A stretch of DNA of 64,000 nt from Bacteroidota bacterium (lineage in GTDB: Bacteria > Bacteroidota > Bacteroidia > Chitinophagales > Chitinophagaceae): contig JAFDXX010000017.1 of assembly GCA_018267705.1 (NCBI GenBank), forward strand, positions 1-64,000, written 5' to 3'. The notes beneath the pieces were generated by a model. It saw only the letters and a list, made by a program, of their open reading frames with translations. It searched no databases and was not told the origin of the DNA. The translations under genes were made by a program, and so were the position numbers. Below are positions 38,454 to 48,409 of this stretch, one piece after another (the stretch's first letter is position 1; the number at the start of each line of letters is the position of its first letter).

Positions 38454-39758
38454 TTATATAATTTCTTTTTGTTTTTTTAAAGTAAGTAAAAGAAAAATTA
38501 AACCAATTGCAAAAAATAGAACTAATACAATAATTGCATTACGCATATTGCCTGTTAATTGCTGAATAAAACCAAAACTAAACATACCAATTACAATTGC
38601 TACTTTTTCGGCAACATCATAAAAACTAAAAAACGAAGCAGTATCTTTTGTTGGAGGCATTATTTTAGCATAAGTAGAACGACTTAATGATTGTATGCCA
38701 CCCATTACTAAACCTACAATTGCCGCAACAATATAAAACTGAGTAGCAGTTGTAACAAAATATGCTGCTATGCAAAGCAATATCCATATTATTACTACAA
38801 ACATTAATACTTTTATGTTCCCGAATTTTCCTGAAAGTTTTGCCATAATATATGCACCTGCAATAGCTACTAACTGAATAATTAAGATACACATTATTAA
38901 ACTGCTTGTTTCTAATTGTAATACTTGGCTGCCAAATAAAGTGGCTGCTAACATTACGGTTTGCACGCCCATGCTGTAACAAAAGAAAGCTAATAAATAT
39001 CTTTTTAAAACAGGAAGATGTGTTGCCTGATTCCAAACTTTTTTTAATTCTAAGAAACCGTTGGTAAAAATATTATTAGGATTTTTTTGTGTTGTAGTGA
39101 TGCTTTTAGGCAAAGTAGCAAATGTTATTTGCGAGAAACCAATCCACCATAAACCCACTAATAAAAAAGATAAACGTGGTGCAAAACTTTCATCTGTTAT
39201 ACCAAACCAATTGGGTTTTAATACAAATACAAAACAAATTATTTGTAATAATACACTGCCAATATAGCCATAAGCAAAACCTTTTGCACTCACTTTATCT
39301 TGATCTGCTTCGGCTGCAATTTCAGGAAGATATGAATTATAAAAGACTAAACTTCCACAATAACCAATGGCTGCTAAAATGCAACAAATAATGCCTAATG
39401 AAAGTGTGCTGCTGTTAAATTTAAAGAGTGTGCAGCAGGCAATTCCACCCAAATAACAAAAAAATTGCATAAACATTTTTTTGTTTCCTTTATAATCTGC
39501 AATAGAAGATAAAATAGGAGATATTAATGCAATAATTAGGTAAGCAAATGCAATAGCATAATTGTACAATGCAGCACTTTCAAATTCAGTTCCTAAAAAA
39601 AATACTTTATGATTAACAATGTTGTTTGCAGTTTTGGTAGTAGTAATAGCATCGTAATATGCTGGAAATATGGTAGATGTAATCACTAAGTTATATGCAC
39701 TGTTGGCCCAATCATACATTGCCCAACCGTTAATTACTTTTTTTGAAGCAGTTTGCAT
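38454..39758 (-). CDS. MFS transporter, UMF1/Atg22-like family
   Basis: A 434-residue membrane protein with 12 predicted helices. The opening block VINGWAMYDWANSAYNLVI is the signature of the UMF1 family (bacterial relatives of vacuole effluxer Atg22). The DYKGNKKMF segment after helix 2 and SRSTYAKIMPPTKD before the second half support it. These carriers probably export amino acids or other small solutes. The gene is followed by the MBL hydrolase with a 3-nt gap. Confidence 0.87.
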   Translation of the reverse strand: MQTASKKVINGWAMYDWANSAYNLVITSTIFPAYYDAITTTKTANNIVNHKVFFLGTEFESAALYNYAIAFAYLIIALISPILSSIADYKGNKKMFMQFFCYLGGIACCTLFKFNSSTLSLGIICCILAAIGYCGSLVFYNSYLPEIAAEADQDKVSAKGFAYGYIGSVLLQIICFVFVLKPNWFGITDESFAPRLSFLLVGLWWIGFSQITFATLPKSITTTQKNPNNIFTNGFLELKKVWNQATHLPVLKRYLLAFFCYSMGVQTVMLAATLFGSQVLQLETSSLIMCILIIQLVAIAGAYIMAKLSGKFGNIKVLMFVVIIWILLCIAAYFVTTATQFYIVAAIVGLVMGGIQSLSRSTYAKIMPPTKDTASFFSFYDVAEKVAIVIGMFSFGFIQQLTGNMRNAIIVLVLFFAIGLIFLLLTLKKQKEII

Positions 39759-39776
39759 TTGGGGGTATTTTATTAT

Positions 39777-39808
39777 TAAAAAAGCACCAACAAATGTGGT
39801 GCTTTTTT
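39777..39808 (-). terminator. Terminator of the small lipoprotein gene at 39821
   Basis: A perfect 12-bp stem (39778-39789 and 39797-39808, core AAAAAAGCACCA) with a 7-nt loop. The A run on the plus strand is the T tract of the minus-strand transcript. Confidence 0.85.
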
Positions 39809-39820
39809 GTTAAAACTAAA

Positions 39821-40246
39821 TTAGTTTTTACTAGATGGCGATGTACTGTCAGCATCTCCATGAAAACTTTTTATGGGATTAAATACATCATCTGTTATTG
39901 TAAATTTTACTTTACTACCCGGGAAAACATCGTGTTCAATCATGCTTTGTACTACCATAAAACCAAATTCAAGAGTAGAGTCTGCTTTTAATTTTGCTGT
40001 ATCAATTACCATTTTCACTTCATAAATTCCGTTTGTTTTTGAAAGCTGAAATGATTTTTGATTTTTAGAATCTTTCCAAAGGTTGGCTAAATAATCTCCT
40101 AATTTTTTTGCATCAGCATCTGTAACACTATCTCCTTTTGTATATATTTCAATTGTATCGTTGATTTTGATTTTCTTGCCATAAGATGTGCAAGCTGTAA
40201 TGAATAGAATTAAGAGGGCGGTAACAATTAGTTGAAGTTTTTTCAT
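39821..40246 (-). CDS. Putative lipoprotein of unknown function
   Basis: A 141-residue exported protein. A signal peptide with lipobox FITAC (Cys near residue 19) makes it a lipoprotein. The mature part has a short strand (IKINDTIEIYTKGD), a helix (DADAKKLGDYLANLWKD) and further strands ending FTITDDVFNPIKSF. I do not recognise a family. It has its own terminator and lies 69 nt downstream of uppP on the same strand. Confidence 0.65.
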   Translation of the reverse strand: MKKLQLIVTALLILFITACTSYGKKIKINDTIEIYTKGDSVTDADAKKLGDYLANLWKDSKNQKSFQLSKTNGIYEVKMVIDTAKLKADSTLEFGFMVVQSMIEHDVFPGSKVKFTITDDVFNPIKSFHGDADSTSPSSKN

Positions 40247-40315
40247 GTCATTTTATTGTTTGGTTAATAGATAAAAATAAATTATTCTATTCTTAACTTC
40301 AATACCCTTTTTCGA

Positions 40316-41116
40316 TTATTTTATAATTATTCCTTTTGAAATGAGTATTAAAACAATTACACCAACAATAATTCGATACCAACCAAACATTTTAAAGCCG
40401 TGCTTTTGTAAATAACCGATAAAAAATTTAACTGCTAACATTGCAACAATAAATGCTACAAGATTGCCAATACCTAATAACATTAGGTTGTGTTTATCTT
40501 TAATTATTTCCGGTGTTTCTTTATAGGTTTTTAAAAGTTTATAACCTGTAGCTGCTGCCATTGTTGGTACGGCTAAAAAGAAAGAGAATTCTGCTGCAAC
40601 TTTTCTGTTTAATTTTTGTTGCATACCACCAATAATGCTTGCGGCACTTCTGCTTACACCGGGTATCATTGCTAAACATTGCCATATACCAATTATAAAT
40701 CCTTTTGCATAAGTAATGTCTTTTTCTTCTTTAATTGTTGATTTGGTAAAAACTTTATCTATAAACAATAAAATAATTCCGCCTGCAATTAAACTGATTG
40801 CAACCGTTATAGGGCTTTCTAATAAAGCATCTATTTTATCTGCTAATAATTTTCCTAATATTAATGCAGGAATAACGGCAACTATCAATTTTAAATAAAA
40901 TTGCCATTTTGAAAAATCAAAAAACTTTTTCCAATATAAAACAACAACTGAAAGAATAGCACCAAGTTGTATTGCTATTTCAAATAACTTAACAAATGCA
41001 TTTTTTTCTATGCCCATAATTGAGCTGGTAATAATCATGTGCCCTGTAGAACTTACCGGTAAAAACTCTGTTAATCCTTCAATAATTGCAATAATAATTG
41101 TTTGAATAAAATCCAT
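40316..41116 (-). CDS. uppP: Undecaprenyl-diphosphatase UppP (BacA)
   Basis: A 266-residue integral membrane phosphatase that recycles undecaprenyl pyrophosphate, the lipid carrier for peptidoglycan and other envelope polymers. Both family motifs are present: [14 protein letters not shown] (about 14-27) and [13 protein letters not shown] (about 157-169), which form the active site facing the periplasm. In Bacteroidota this gene often follows ftsX and DUF3098; here it is separated from them. Confidence 0.95.
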   Translation of the reverse strand: MDFIQTIIIAIIEGLTEFLPVSSTGHMIITSSIMGIEKNAFVKLFEIAIQLGAILSVVVLYWKKFFDFSKWQFYLKLIVAVIPALILGKLLADKIDALLESPITVAISLIAGGIILLFIDKVFTKSTIKEEKDITYAKGFIIGIWQCLAMIPGVSRSAASIIGGMQQKLNRKVAAEFSFFLAVPTMAAATGYKLLKTYKETPEIIKDKHNLMLLGIGNLVAFIVAMLAVKFFIGYLQKHGFKMFGWYRIIVGVIVLILISKGIIIK

Positions 41117-41169
41117 AAACAGTAATTGTTATGTGTAAATAAATTTATGTTTTGTGGCTAATGGCAACA

Positions 41170-41197
41170 AATAACCCCACAAGTTTGTGGGGTTATT
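41170..41197 (-). terminator. Strong hairpin between the ArsR-type gene and uppP
   Basis: A perfect 13-bp stem (AATAACCCCACAA, 41170-41182; mirror 41185-41197) with a 2-base centre. It lies 23 nt after the regulator's stop. The T tract on the minus strand is poor, so it may be a weak terminator or an RNA-processing site. Confidence 0.55.
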
Positions 41198-41219
41198 ATG
41201 TTTTTTCATTTGAGTGAAA

Positions 41220-41558
41220 CTATTTAACTAAGCTATCAACAAATTTTATTAAGTCAGAGCAGTTTTCATAATTCACTTTGTACTTAATAAATTTTCCGTC
41301 ACGAGTTGCAGTAACTAAACCAGCACGTCTTAAAATAGCTAAATGCTGAGAGGCTACAGATTGTTCGATACGTAATTTTTTGTAAACGGGTGTTACCATC
41401 GTTTCTTTGTTTTCATCAATAAATTTTAAAATTTGTTGACGAAGTTTGTGGTTCAATGCTCTTAATGCTAGGGCAGCTTTTTTACTTTTGTGTAAATCAA
41501 ATTTAGCCGAAGGTTTGCCATTTGTTAAAGCAAAAACCGTTTCTTTTTCTTTTGACAT
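41220..41558 (-). CDS. ArsR-type winged-helix transcriptional regulator
   Basis: A 112-residue DNA-binding protein. The winged helix spans about residues 28-105: LRALNHKLRQQILKFI, then the recognition helix EQSVASQHLAILRRAGLV, and the wing ATRDGKFIKYKVN. No cysteine metal site (such as ELCVCDL) is seen, so it is probably not a metal sensor; one Cys lies in YENCSDL. A start at 41558 (MSKEKE) is preferred over 41582, because the promoter TTG-17-TACCTTTT (41582-41609) overlaps the earlier start. No regulated neighbour is obvious. Confidence 0.82.
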   Translation of the reverse strand: MSKEKETVFALTNGKPSAKFDLHKSKKAALALRALNHKLRQQILKFIDENKETMVTPVYKKLRIEQSVASQHLAILRRAGLVTATRDGKFIKYKVNYENCSDLIKFVDSLVK

Positions 41559-41581
41559 TTTTACTAATTGAGAGGTTAACA

Positions 41582-41609
41582 AAAAGGTACGCAGCTAAGA
41601 TAAGAACAA
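41582..41609 (-). promoter_or_regulatory. Putative promoter of the ArsR-type gene
   Basis: On the minus strand TTG (41607-41609) and TACCTTTT (41582-41589) are 17 nt apart, close to the -33/-7 pattern. It would give a leader of about 20 nt for the start at 41558. Confidence 0.4.
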
Positions 41610-41642
41610 TCAATCAATACTTAAATATTTTTTCTGTGTAAT

Positions 41643-42332
41643 CTAAGTTTTTGTAGGTGTATAAAACTCTTTTAAATAAAAGGGTTCGCAATAAGCAAGG
41701 TTAGCAAATATTTTTTCATTGTATTTTTTATTTGCTAATATAACCATGGCTGTAGCGTTATATTGATATTCAGAAAAAATTGCATTTGTATGGCAAATTA
41801 TGGAAGATGCTTTATTGCTGCCACTTCCAGAGAATATTATAATATTAGATTGCACATATTCATTAGCAAATGCATGGGTTAATGTTATAGCGTTTGGTTG
41901 AATAATTGTTTGTAGAGATGCATTATATAATGCAGTAAATACATCCATTCTCCGAGCATCTATCATTGGGCAAAAAAAAGTATTCGATATGTTTTTATTT
42001 TGTTTTGTATAATTTTCAATAATCCCGTTGGCCATTATTTCTAATGTATTTAGTAAAATTAAAGGCTTGTTTAAAGCAAAACATAAACCTTTGGCAGATG
42101 ATAAACCAACTCGTAATCCTGTATAACTTCCGGGGCCATTTGATACTGCTACGGCATCTAATTGGTTGAATGATAGATGAGTTGTATCAAATATTTGTTT
42201 TATGGCAGGTTGTAAAAATGATGCATGATTTTTTTGTTCGGCATTGGTAACATGCATTAATACTTTGTTGTTGTTTGATAAACAAACAGAAGCAAATTCG
42301 GTAGCTGTATCTATATTTAAAATTAAAGGCAT
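41643..42332 (-). CDS. tsaB: tRNA threonylcarbamoyladenosine biosynthesis protein TsaB
   Basis: A 229-residue ASKHA-fold protein, a partner of TsaD in making t6A37 in ANN-decoding tRNAs. The N-terminal LNIDTATEFASVCL and the NGPGSYTGLRVGLSSAKGLCFAL block (cited in part as NGPGSYTGLRVG, about 67-78) are diagnostic. The C-terminal half is divergent, as usual in the family. It is 7 nt downstream of a 3-hydroxyacyl-CoA dehydrogenase-like gene on the same strand. Confidence 0.94.
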   Translation of the reverse strand: MPLILNIDTATEFASVCLSNNNKVLMHVTNAEQKNHASFLQPAIKQIFDTTHLSFNQLDAVAVSNGPGSYTGLRVGLSSAKGLCFALNKPLILLNTLEIMANGIIENYTKQNKNISNTFFCPMIDARRMDVFTALYNASLQTIIQPNAITLTHAFANEYVQSNIIIFSGSGSNKASSIICHTNAIFSEYQYNATAMVILANKKYNEKIFANLAYCEPFYLKEFYTPTKT

Positions 42333-42339
42333 ATTTTAT

Positions 42340-42945
42340 TTATGCAATAGATTTTAGTTCTTCAATTAGTTTTTCAGAAGGTTGGTAACGGCTATCTGTT
42401 TGACTTAATGTTTTTAATAATAAATAAATATTGGGTAAGCCAATTTTATTGCACCATTCAAAGGGGCCATAAGGATAATTGGTTCCTAACTTCATGGCAG
42501 TATCAATTTCTTCTTTAGTACTAACATTATCTTGTAATGCAAAATAAGCTTCATTAATTATCATAGCAATTATTCTTGCTGCAATAAACCCTGGTTCATC
42601 GGCTGTTAATTGATATAGCCAACCTAAATTATTCATTATTTGCTGTATAGTTTCTTCATTTTTTATAGAAGCAATTTCAATAATACTTCTGTTTAAAAAG
42701 CCATTCCATGCATTCAATCTTATATAATTTTCAGGAAGTTGTTGGCAGGTTGTAATTACTGCATTTACAAAAATGGGTTTATTTAAAATGTTTTTAAATG
42801 ATGCTCCATTTCTTTCAAACAATAAATCAAAGTAGGCATCGGCTTGGGCATTAATATCATTCCAAATTATTTCTACATTGGGGTTGTAGCCTTTTAGTAA
42901 CCATTCTTCTTTTTGTTCTGCATTTGCAAATATTGCTATTCTCAT
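42340..42945 (-). CDS. 3-hydroxyacyl-CoA dehydrogenase C-terminal domain protein
   Basis: A 201-residue protein. The last 105 residues match the 3HCDH C-terminal domain (PF00725 type): LTADEPGFIAARIIAMIINEAYFAL and then TAMKLGTNYPYGPFEWC (each cited in part). The first 90 residues are not the usual Rossmann domain: no GxGxxG is present and the segment is too short. It is thus a standalone or eroded form that cannot bind NAD in the normal way, perhaps a structural partner. It precedes tsaB by 7 nt and has its own -7 box upstream. Confidence 0.75.
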   Translation of the reverse strand: MRIAIFANAEQKEEWLLKGYNPNVEIIWNDINAQADAYFDLLFERNGASFKNILNKPIFVNAVITTCQQLPENYIRLNAWNGFLNRSIIEIASIKNEETIQQIMNNLGWLYQLTADEPGFIAARIIAMIINEAYFALQDNVSTKEEIDTAMKLGTNYPYGPFEWCNKIGLPNIYLLLKTLSQTDSRYQPSEKLIEELKSIA

Positions 42946-42965
42946 TTAAAAATTTTTACCAATTG

Positions 42966-42973
42966 CAAATGTA
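42966..42973 (-). promoter_or_regulatory. Putative -7 box of the 3HCDH-like/tsaB unit
   Basis: On the minus strand TACATTTG matches TAnnTTTG exactly. It ends 20 nt before the ATG at 42945. No -33 TTG was found. Confidence 0.4.
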
Positions 42974-43023
42974 AGTTGGCTGATTAATGAAAATGCAGTT
43001 ACTTGCTTTAAAATAAAAGAAGT

Positions 43024-43410
43024 ATGTCTAAACAAATTATTAAAACAGATAAAGCTCCGGCACCTATTGGTCCTTATAATCAAGCTGTAAAAGCAAATGG
43101 TTTTTTATTTATTAGTGGGCAAGTTGCCATTGATCCTGCAACAAATGAATTAATCAAAGGCTCTGTAAAAGAGGAAGCTCATCAGGTAATGAAAAATTTG
43201 AAAGCTATTTTAGAAGAAGCAAAAATTACGTTTGAGCATGCTGTTAAAACAACTATTTTTTTAAGCGATATGAGTTTGTTTGCAGAAGTGAATGAAGTAT
43301 ATGGAAGCTATTTTTCTGGAGATTACCCTGCACGTGAAACCGTTGCTGTTAAAGGGTTACCAAAAAATGTAAATGTTGAAATAAGTATAACTGCCGTAAT
43401 TGATTTATAA
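43024..43410 (+). CDS. ridA: RidA family enamine/imine deaminase
   Basis: A 128-residue protein that hydrolyses reactive enamines and imines formed by PLP enzymes such as threonine dehydratase. The family blocks are all present: APAPIGPYNQAVKANGFLFISGQ (cited in part), the KTTIFLSDM segment, and the C-terminal PARETVAVKGLPKNVNVEI (cited in part), which holds the active-site Arg (PARETV). The length is typical. The last 6 nt overlap the end of the convergent epimerase gene. Confidence 0.94.
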   Translation: MSKQIIKTDKAPAPIGPYNQAVKANGFLFISGQVAIDPATNELIKGSVKEEAHQVMKNLKAILEEAKITFEHAVKTTIFLSDMSLFAEVNEVYGSYFSGDYPARETVAVKGLPKNVNVEISITAVIDL

Positions 43411-44337
43411 TAATTTTATAGTATAAGTTGTTTTAAAGCTAATTTGTTTTTCAGGCTCTAATAATAGTAAACCAATATTGTTGTTAAAGCAATTAGGTAA
43501 TGCACTAAGATTTTCTATTGCAATACTTTTTCTATGCGGTGGTGTATAAATTTGTAAGAAAGGATATTGAGAAGATGGTTGTATAGTTAGTTGCATATCT
43601 TTTGTTTTTAAAATGCAGTTTGATTTTCCGGGATTTGCCAATTCAAAACAATTATCTAACTCAATATTTTTTAAAGATGCACCTTGTATAAAACGATCAT
43701 CTTTTATTTTTTTTCCGGTAGGTATTAAAGTAGTATCAAATTCAAATTGTTCTGCACTATCAAACTGTAGCATACAATCATCAATACATTCACTTAAAGA
43801 AAAATATGGATGCCACCCATCTGCAATAGGTATGCTTTGTTGGTTATGATGCAATAAAGTTGTTGCAACCGATAAATTATTATTTGCTTCTAATTTCCAG
43901 TTTACAAAAATTTCATATGGAAAAAGATATCCTTTATCTGTTGCAGTATAAACATATTTTAATCCAACCGATGCACAATTATTATCTGCATGGGTAGTAA
44001 TAATTGAAAACGATGCATCATAAAGCAAACCATGAATAGCATCGGTAAGCAAATAAAATTTTTCAATTTTAAATAATTGATTGTTGAAATAGTATTCACC
44101 ATTTTTCATTCGGCATACAAATGGAGAAAGTTTACTACTTTTAAAAGCTTGTGATACGTTGGTTTTAGCGTCTTTAACAGAATGAAAGCCATCAATAATA
44201 TTTATCTTCTTATTATTTTTTTCAATAGAAAATTCATTCAATAAAGCACCAAAACTATAAATAACTGCTTGGCAATTATTGGTGGTATCGGTTAAATTAA
44301 TTATTGAATTATCTATTACCGAAACTGTAAAACGCAT
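43405..44337 (-). CDS. Aldose 1-epimerase family protein
   Basis: A 310-residue galactose-mutarotase-like beta-sandwich protein, not closely similar to the one at 30155. HGLLYDASF has the first active His, and IADGWHPYFSL the second. The C-terminal SIAIENLSALPNCFNN has a Glu at the catalytic position. It probably equilibrates anomers of a hexose or a related sugar. It overlaps ridA by 6 nt at the 3' end, with no intrinsic terminator. Confidence 0.82.
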   Translation of the reverse strand: MRFTVSVIDNSIINLTDTTNNCQAVIYSFGALLNEFSIEKNNKKINIIDGFHSVKDAKTNVSQAFKSSKLSPFVCRMKNGEYYFNNQLFKIEKFYLLTDAIHGLLYDASFSIITTHADNNCASVGLKYVYTATDKGYLFPYEIFVNWKLEANNNLSVATTLLHHNQQSIPIADGWHPYFSLSECIDDCMLQFDSAEQFEFDTTLIPTGKKIKDDRFIQGASLKNIELDNCFELANPGKSNCILKTKDMQLTIQPSSQYPFLQIYTPPHRKSIAIENLSALPNCFNNNIGLLLLEPEKQISFKTTYTIKLL

Positions 44338-44409
44338 AATTTATTTTTTAACAATGTAAGTAAAATAAATCCAATCATCCAAAAACTAACAATTGTTTGT
44401 TTTTGTAAT

Positions 44410-44417
44410 TACATTTG
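44410..44417 (+). promoter_or_regulatory. Putative icmF -7 box
   Basis: TACATTTG matches TAnnTTTG exactly and ends 17 nt before the icmF ATG at 44435. It lies inside the longer ORF that starts with TTG at 44393, which argues against that start. Confidence 0.45.
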
Positions 44418-44434
44418 CATTTTTATTATTCTGT

Positions 44435-47400
44435 ATGAGTTATACTTCTTTGAATAAAATTAGAATTGTTACAGCTGCCAGTTTATTTGATGGGCATGAT
44501 GCTGCTATAAATATTATGCGTAGAATAATGCAAGCTAAAGGAGCAGAAATTATTCATTTAGGGCATAACCGCAGTGTACATGAAATTGTAGAGTGTGCTA
44601 TTGAAGAAGATGTGCAAGGCATTGCCATTACATCTTACCAAGGTGGGCATGTTGAGTTTTTTAAATACATGAAAGATTTATTAGAAGAAAATGGTTGCAA
44701 CCACATAAAAATTTTTGGTGGCGGCGGCGGAACTATTTTACCCGATGAAATAAGAGAATTACATAATTATGGTATTACAAAAATTTATTCGCCTGATGAT
44801 GGAAGAAAATTAGGATTAGAAGGAATGATTGAAGATGTAATAAAACAATGTGATTTTAATTTGAATGGGAATGGCGAGTATAAAAAGGCAATGACTTTGG
44901 GTGAAGTAAAAGATGTAAGAAGTATTGCAAGAAAAATTACTAATGCAGAAAACGGTGTACAACAATCACCACCAATCATTCAAAAAAATATTCCTGTACT
45001 TGGTATTACAGGCACCGGCGGAGCAGGAAAAAGTTCGGTTACAGATGAAATTGTAAGAAGGTATTTAAACACTTTTACAAATAAAACTATTGCCGTTATT
45101 AGTGTTGACCCCAGTAAGAAAAAAACAGGCGGTGCTTTATTAGGAGATAGAATTAGAATGAACTCAATCTCACATCCACGTGCATATATGCGTAGTTTGG
45201 CAACGCGTGAAAGTGATAAAGCATTAAGTGAATATGTGCAAGATGCTATTGATATATGCAAACAAGCCGGTTACGATTTTATTATTTTAGAAAGTGCAGG
45301 TGTTGGGCAAAGCGATGCAAGTATCTTAGATTATTGTAATGTAAGCATGTATGTAATGACACCCGAATATGGTGCAGCCTCTCAATTAGAAAAAATTAAT
45401 ATGTTAGATTATGCAGATGTGATTTGCATAAACAAATTTGATAAAGCCGGAGCTTTAGATGCCTTACACGATGTAAGAAAACAATATAAACGAAACCATC
45501 AGTTATTTACTGCAAAAGATGAAGAATTACCTATTGTAGGTACTATTGCAGCACAATTTAATGATGCAGGTGTAAATAAATTGTTTGAAAAAATTATTAA
45601 TGCAGTACAAACCAAAACAAATATTTCTTTTGAAAAAACAACACATCAGCAACCTGTAAAAAATACAACCACTCAATCACAAATTATTCCACCAAAACGT
45701 GTAAGATATTTAAGTGAAATAGTTGATGCAAATAAAAATTATGATACTTGGGTAAATGAACAATGTGTAATTGCCAGTAAATTATATCAAATAAATGGCG
45801 TGTTGAATGAAAAAGAAATTCCTGAATTAGTTTCTATAAAAAATAATTACGAACAACAGCTTCATCCGGATTGTAAAAAACTAATTGGCAATTGGAATAA
45901 TGTTGTAAAAAAATACAATAACGATTATTTTGAATATACGGTTCGAGATAAAACCATTAAACAATCATTAATCAACACATCATTAAGCGGAACAAAAATT
46001 AAAAAAGTTGTATTACCCAAGTATAAAGATTGGGGCGATATTTTAAAATGGCAATTGCAAGAAAATATTCCCGGAGAATTTCCTTATACAAGCGGTGTGT
46101 TTGAATTAAAACGCGAAGGAGAAGATCCTACCAGAATGTTTGCAGGAGAAGGCGGCCCTGAAAGAACCAATAAACGATTTCATTATGTATCATTAGGGCA
46201 ACCTGCAATACGCCTCAGCACTGCATTTGATAGTGTTACCTTATATGGAGAAGACCCTGATTTTCGCCCGGATATTTATGGAAAAGTTGGAAACAGCGGC
46301 GTAAGTATTGCAACGGTTGATGATGCAAAAAAATTATACAGCGGTTTTGATTTATGCAATCCTAAAACCTCTGTAAGTATGACAATTAATGGACCCGCAC
46401 CTATTATTTTAGCTATGTTTATGAATGTAGCCATTGATCAATTGTGTGAAAAATGGATAATGGATAATGCACAATGGGCAATGGTAGAAGAAGCATTTGC
46501 AAAAAAATATGCTCGTCAAAATAAACCTACTTATTATAACCCTTCTTCGCCCGAAAGATTACCCGAAGGCAATAACGGACTCGGTTTAAAATTATTAGGA
46601 TTAAGTGCAAATGAAATTTTATCAAAAGATGTATATGAGAAAATAAAAGCAGAAGCACTATCACAAGTACGTGGTACAGTACAGGCAGATATTTTGAAAG
46701 AAGATCAAGCTCAAAACACTTGTATTTTTTCAACCGAGTTTGCATTAAAATTAATGGGCGATGTGCAGGAATATTTCATTCATAATAAAATAAAAAATTT
46801 TTATAGCGTTTCTATCAGCGGGTATCATATTGCAGAAGCAGGAGCAAACCCTATTACACAATTAGCCTTTACATTATCAAACGGATTTACTTATGTAGAA
46901 TATTATTTAAGTAGAGGAATGAATATTGATGATTTTGCTGCCAATCTTTCTTTCTTTTTTAGCAACGGTATGGATGCAGAATATAGCGTAATAGGAAGAG
47001 TAGCCAGAAGAATTTGGGCAAAAGCAATGAAGTATAAATACAAAGCTAATGAGCGTTCTCAAAAATTAAAATATCACATTCAAACAAGCGGAAGAAGTTT
47101 ACATGCACAAGAAATAGATTTTAATGATATAAGAACAACTTTACAAGCATTATATGCTATTTACGATAACTGCAATTCCTTACACACCAATGCTTATGAT
47201 GAAGCTATTACCACACCAACCGAAGAAAGTGTAAGACGTGCAATGGCTATTCAATTAATTATTAATAGAGAATTAGGAAGTGCTAAAACAGAAAATTTTA
47301 TACAAGGAAGTTTTGCCATTGAAGAATTAACCGATTTAGTAGAAGAAGCCGTGCTGCTTGAGTTTGAAAGAATTAATGAACGTGGTGGTGTTTTAGGTGC

Positions 47401-47770
47401 TATGGAAAGAATGTATCAACGCAATAAAATTCAAGAAGAAAGCATGCAGTATGAAATGCAAAAAGCTAATGGAGATTTACCTATTGTTGGTGTAAATACT
47501 TTTTTAAATAAAAAAGGTTCACCAACAGTTATTCCTAACGAAGTTATTCGTTCAACCAAAGAAGAAAAAGAACAACAAATACAAAATTTACAAGCATTTC
47601 ATCAACGAAATAAAAATGTAGCTGCCGAAAAATTAAATCAATTAAAACAAGTTGCTATTACCAACGGAAATTTATTTGAAGAATTAATGGAAACAGTTAA
47701 GTATTGTTCTCTCGGGCAAATTACACATGCCTTATATGAAGTTGGAGGGCAGTATAGAAGAAGTATGTAG
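44435..47770 (+). CDS. icmF: Fused isobutyryl-CoA mutase IcmF
   Basis: A 1111-residue adenosylcobalamin enzyme. Residues 1-135 bind B12, with the cobalt-ligating His in FDGHDAA (residue 21). Residues about 185-410 are the MeaI-type G-protein chaperone, with Walker A GTGGAGKS (193-200). The remaining 560 residues form the mutase TIM barrel: [32 protein letters not shown] (cited in part as [17 protein letters not shown]) is the IcmF rather than methylmalonyl-CoA mutase sequence (PYTRGP). It interconverts isobutyryl-CoA and n-butyryl-CoA, and possibly pivalyl-CoA and isovaleryl-CoA. The downstream gene at 47795 is only 24 nt away. Confidence 0.94.
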   Translation: MSYTSLNKIRIVTAASLFDGHDAAINIMRRIMQAKGAEIIHLGHNRSVHEIVECAIEEDVQGIAITSYQGGHVEFFKYMKDLLEENGCNHIKIFGGGGGTILPDEIRELHNYGITKIYSPDDGRKLGLEGMIEDVIKQCDFNLNGNGEYKKAMTLGEVKDVRSIARKITNAENGVQQSPPIIQKNIPVLGITGTGGAGKSSVTDEIVRRYLNTFTNKTIAVISVDPSKKKTGGALLGDRIRMNSISHPRAYMRSLATRESDKALSEYVQDAIDICKQAGYDFIILESAGVGQSDASILDYCNVSMYVMTPEYGAASQLEKINMLDYADVICINKFDKAGALDALHDVRKQYKRNHQLFTAKDEELPIVGTIAAQFNDAGVNKLFEKIINAVQTKTNISFEKTTHQQPVKNTTTQSQIIPPKRVRYLSEIVDANKNYDTWVNEQCVIASKLYQINGVLNEKEIPELVSIKNNYEQQLHPDCKKLIGNWNNVVKKYNNDYFEYTVRDKTIKQSLINTSLSGTKIKKVVLPKYKDWGDILKWQLQENIPGEFPYTSGVFELKREGEDPTRMFAGEGGPERTNKRFHYVSLGQPAIRLSTAFDSVTLYGEDPDFRPDIYGKVGNSGVSIATVDDAKKLYSGFDLCNPKTSVSMTINGPAPIILAMFMNVAIDQLCEKWIMDNAQWAMVEEAFAKKYARQNKPTYYNPSSPERLPEGNNGLGLKLLGLSANEILSKDVYEKIKAEALSQVRGTVQADILKEDQAQNTCIFSTEFALKLMGDVQEYFIHNKIKNFYSVSISGYHIAEAGANPITQLAFTLSNGFTYVEYYLSRGMNIDDFAANLSFFFSNGMDAEYSVIGRVARRIWAKAMKYKYKANERSQKLKYHIQTSGRSLHAQEIDFNDIRTTLQALYAIYDNCNSLHTNAYDEAITTPTEESVRRAMAIQLIINRELGSAKTENFIQGSFAIEELTDLVEEAVLLEFERINERGGVLGAMERMYQRNKIQEESMQYEMQKANGDLPIVGVNTFLNKKGSPTVIPNEVIRSTKEEKEQQIQNLQAFHQRNKNVAAEKLNQLKQVAITNGNLFEELMETVKYCSLGQITHALYEVGGQYRRSM

Positions 47771-47794
47771 TTTCGCAACACATAAAATTGAATA

Positions 47795-48364
47795 ATGAAA
47801 AAAATTATTTTCTTAATAGTTATTTTTTCTTGTATAAAAACCAATGCTCAATTTAAAAAAATTGATACGTTAGTACAAATTGGTAAAAGCGGTTACAGAG
47901 TTTATGCTTCTAATAAAAGTAAAGAGAAAAATACCGTAAGCATTAAATTAATTGGTTTTGATAATGATGCGAGAGATTTAGATTTTTTAGTAGATGGAAA
48001 AATAAAATATGTTGCTATTGATGATTTTAATAATGATAGTTATCCCGATTTATTATTGTTTGTGTATAGCGGAACAGATTTTTTAAAAGTAAATATTGTA
48101 GGCATTGCTTCTGAAGAAAACAAAAGTTGTGTTCCTATTTATTTTCCGGATATTAGAGATGATGTTAAATTGAGAATAGGTTATAATGGGCATGATGTGT
48201 TTGATATTATTGAAGGAAATTTATTTAGAAAATTTCCAATATATAATGCCGATAACTTAAATGCACCACCAACTGATTCTAAAAGAACTATTCAATACAA
48301 AATGATTAAAGGCGAGAAAGGCTCATATAAATTTGTAGTAGTAAGAAGTTATGAATCTAAATAA
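47795..48364 (+). CDS. Secreted protein with a calcium-loop-like motif
   Basis: I do not recognise this 189-residue exported protein. A signal peptide covers about residues 1-18 (ending TNAQF). The middle contains DDFNNDSYPDLLLF (about 84-97), an Asp/Asn-rich loop like those of FG-GAP/VCBS or dockerin-type repeats that bind calcium; only one copy is present. The rest is beta-strand-like. It follows icmF by 24 nt on the same strand, which may reflect co-transcription, but a functional link between a secreted protein and IcmF is not expected. Confidence 0.6.
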   Translation: MKKIIFLIVIFSCIKTNAQFKKIDTLVQIGKSGYRVYASNKSKEKNTVSIKLIGFDNDARDLDFLVDGKIKYVAIDDFNNDSYPDLLLFVYSGTDFLKVNIVGIASEENKSCVPIYFPDIRDDVKLRIGYNGHDVFDIIEGNLFRKFPIYNADNLNAPPTDSKRTIQYKMIKGEKGSYKFVVVRSYESK

Positions 48365-48409
48365 AACGGTATAGGTTTATAGCTCATAAATAAGTTGGTT
48401 ATTTATATT

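Noticed and set aside
44393..44434. Longer IcmF start (TTG at 44393)
   Set aside because: It would add a hydrophobic leader not found in IcmF and would overlap the -7 box at 44410. The ATG at 44435 matches the family start.
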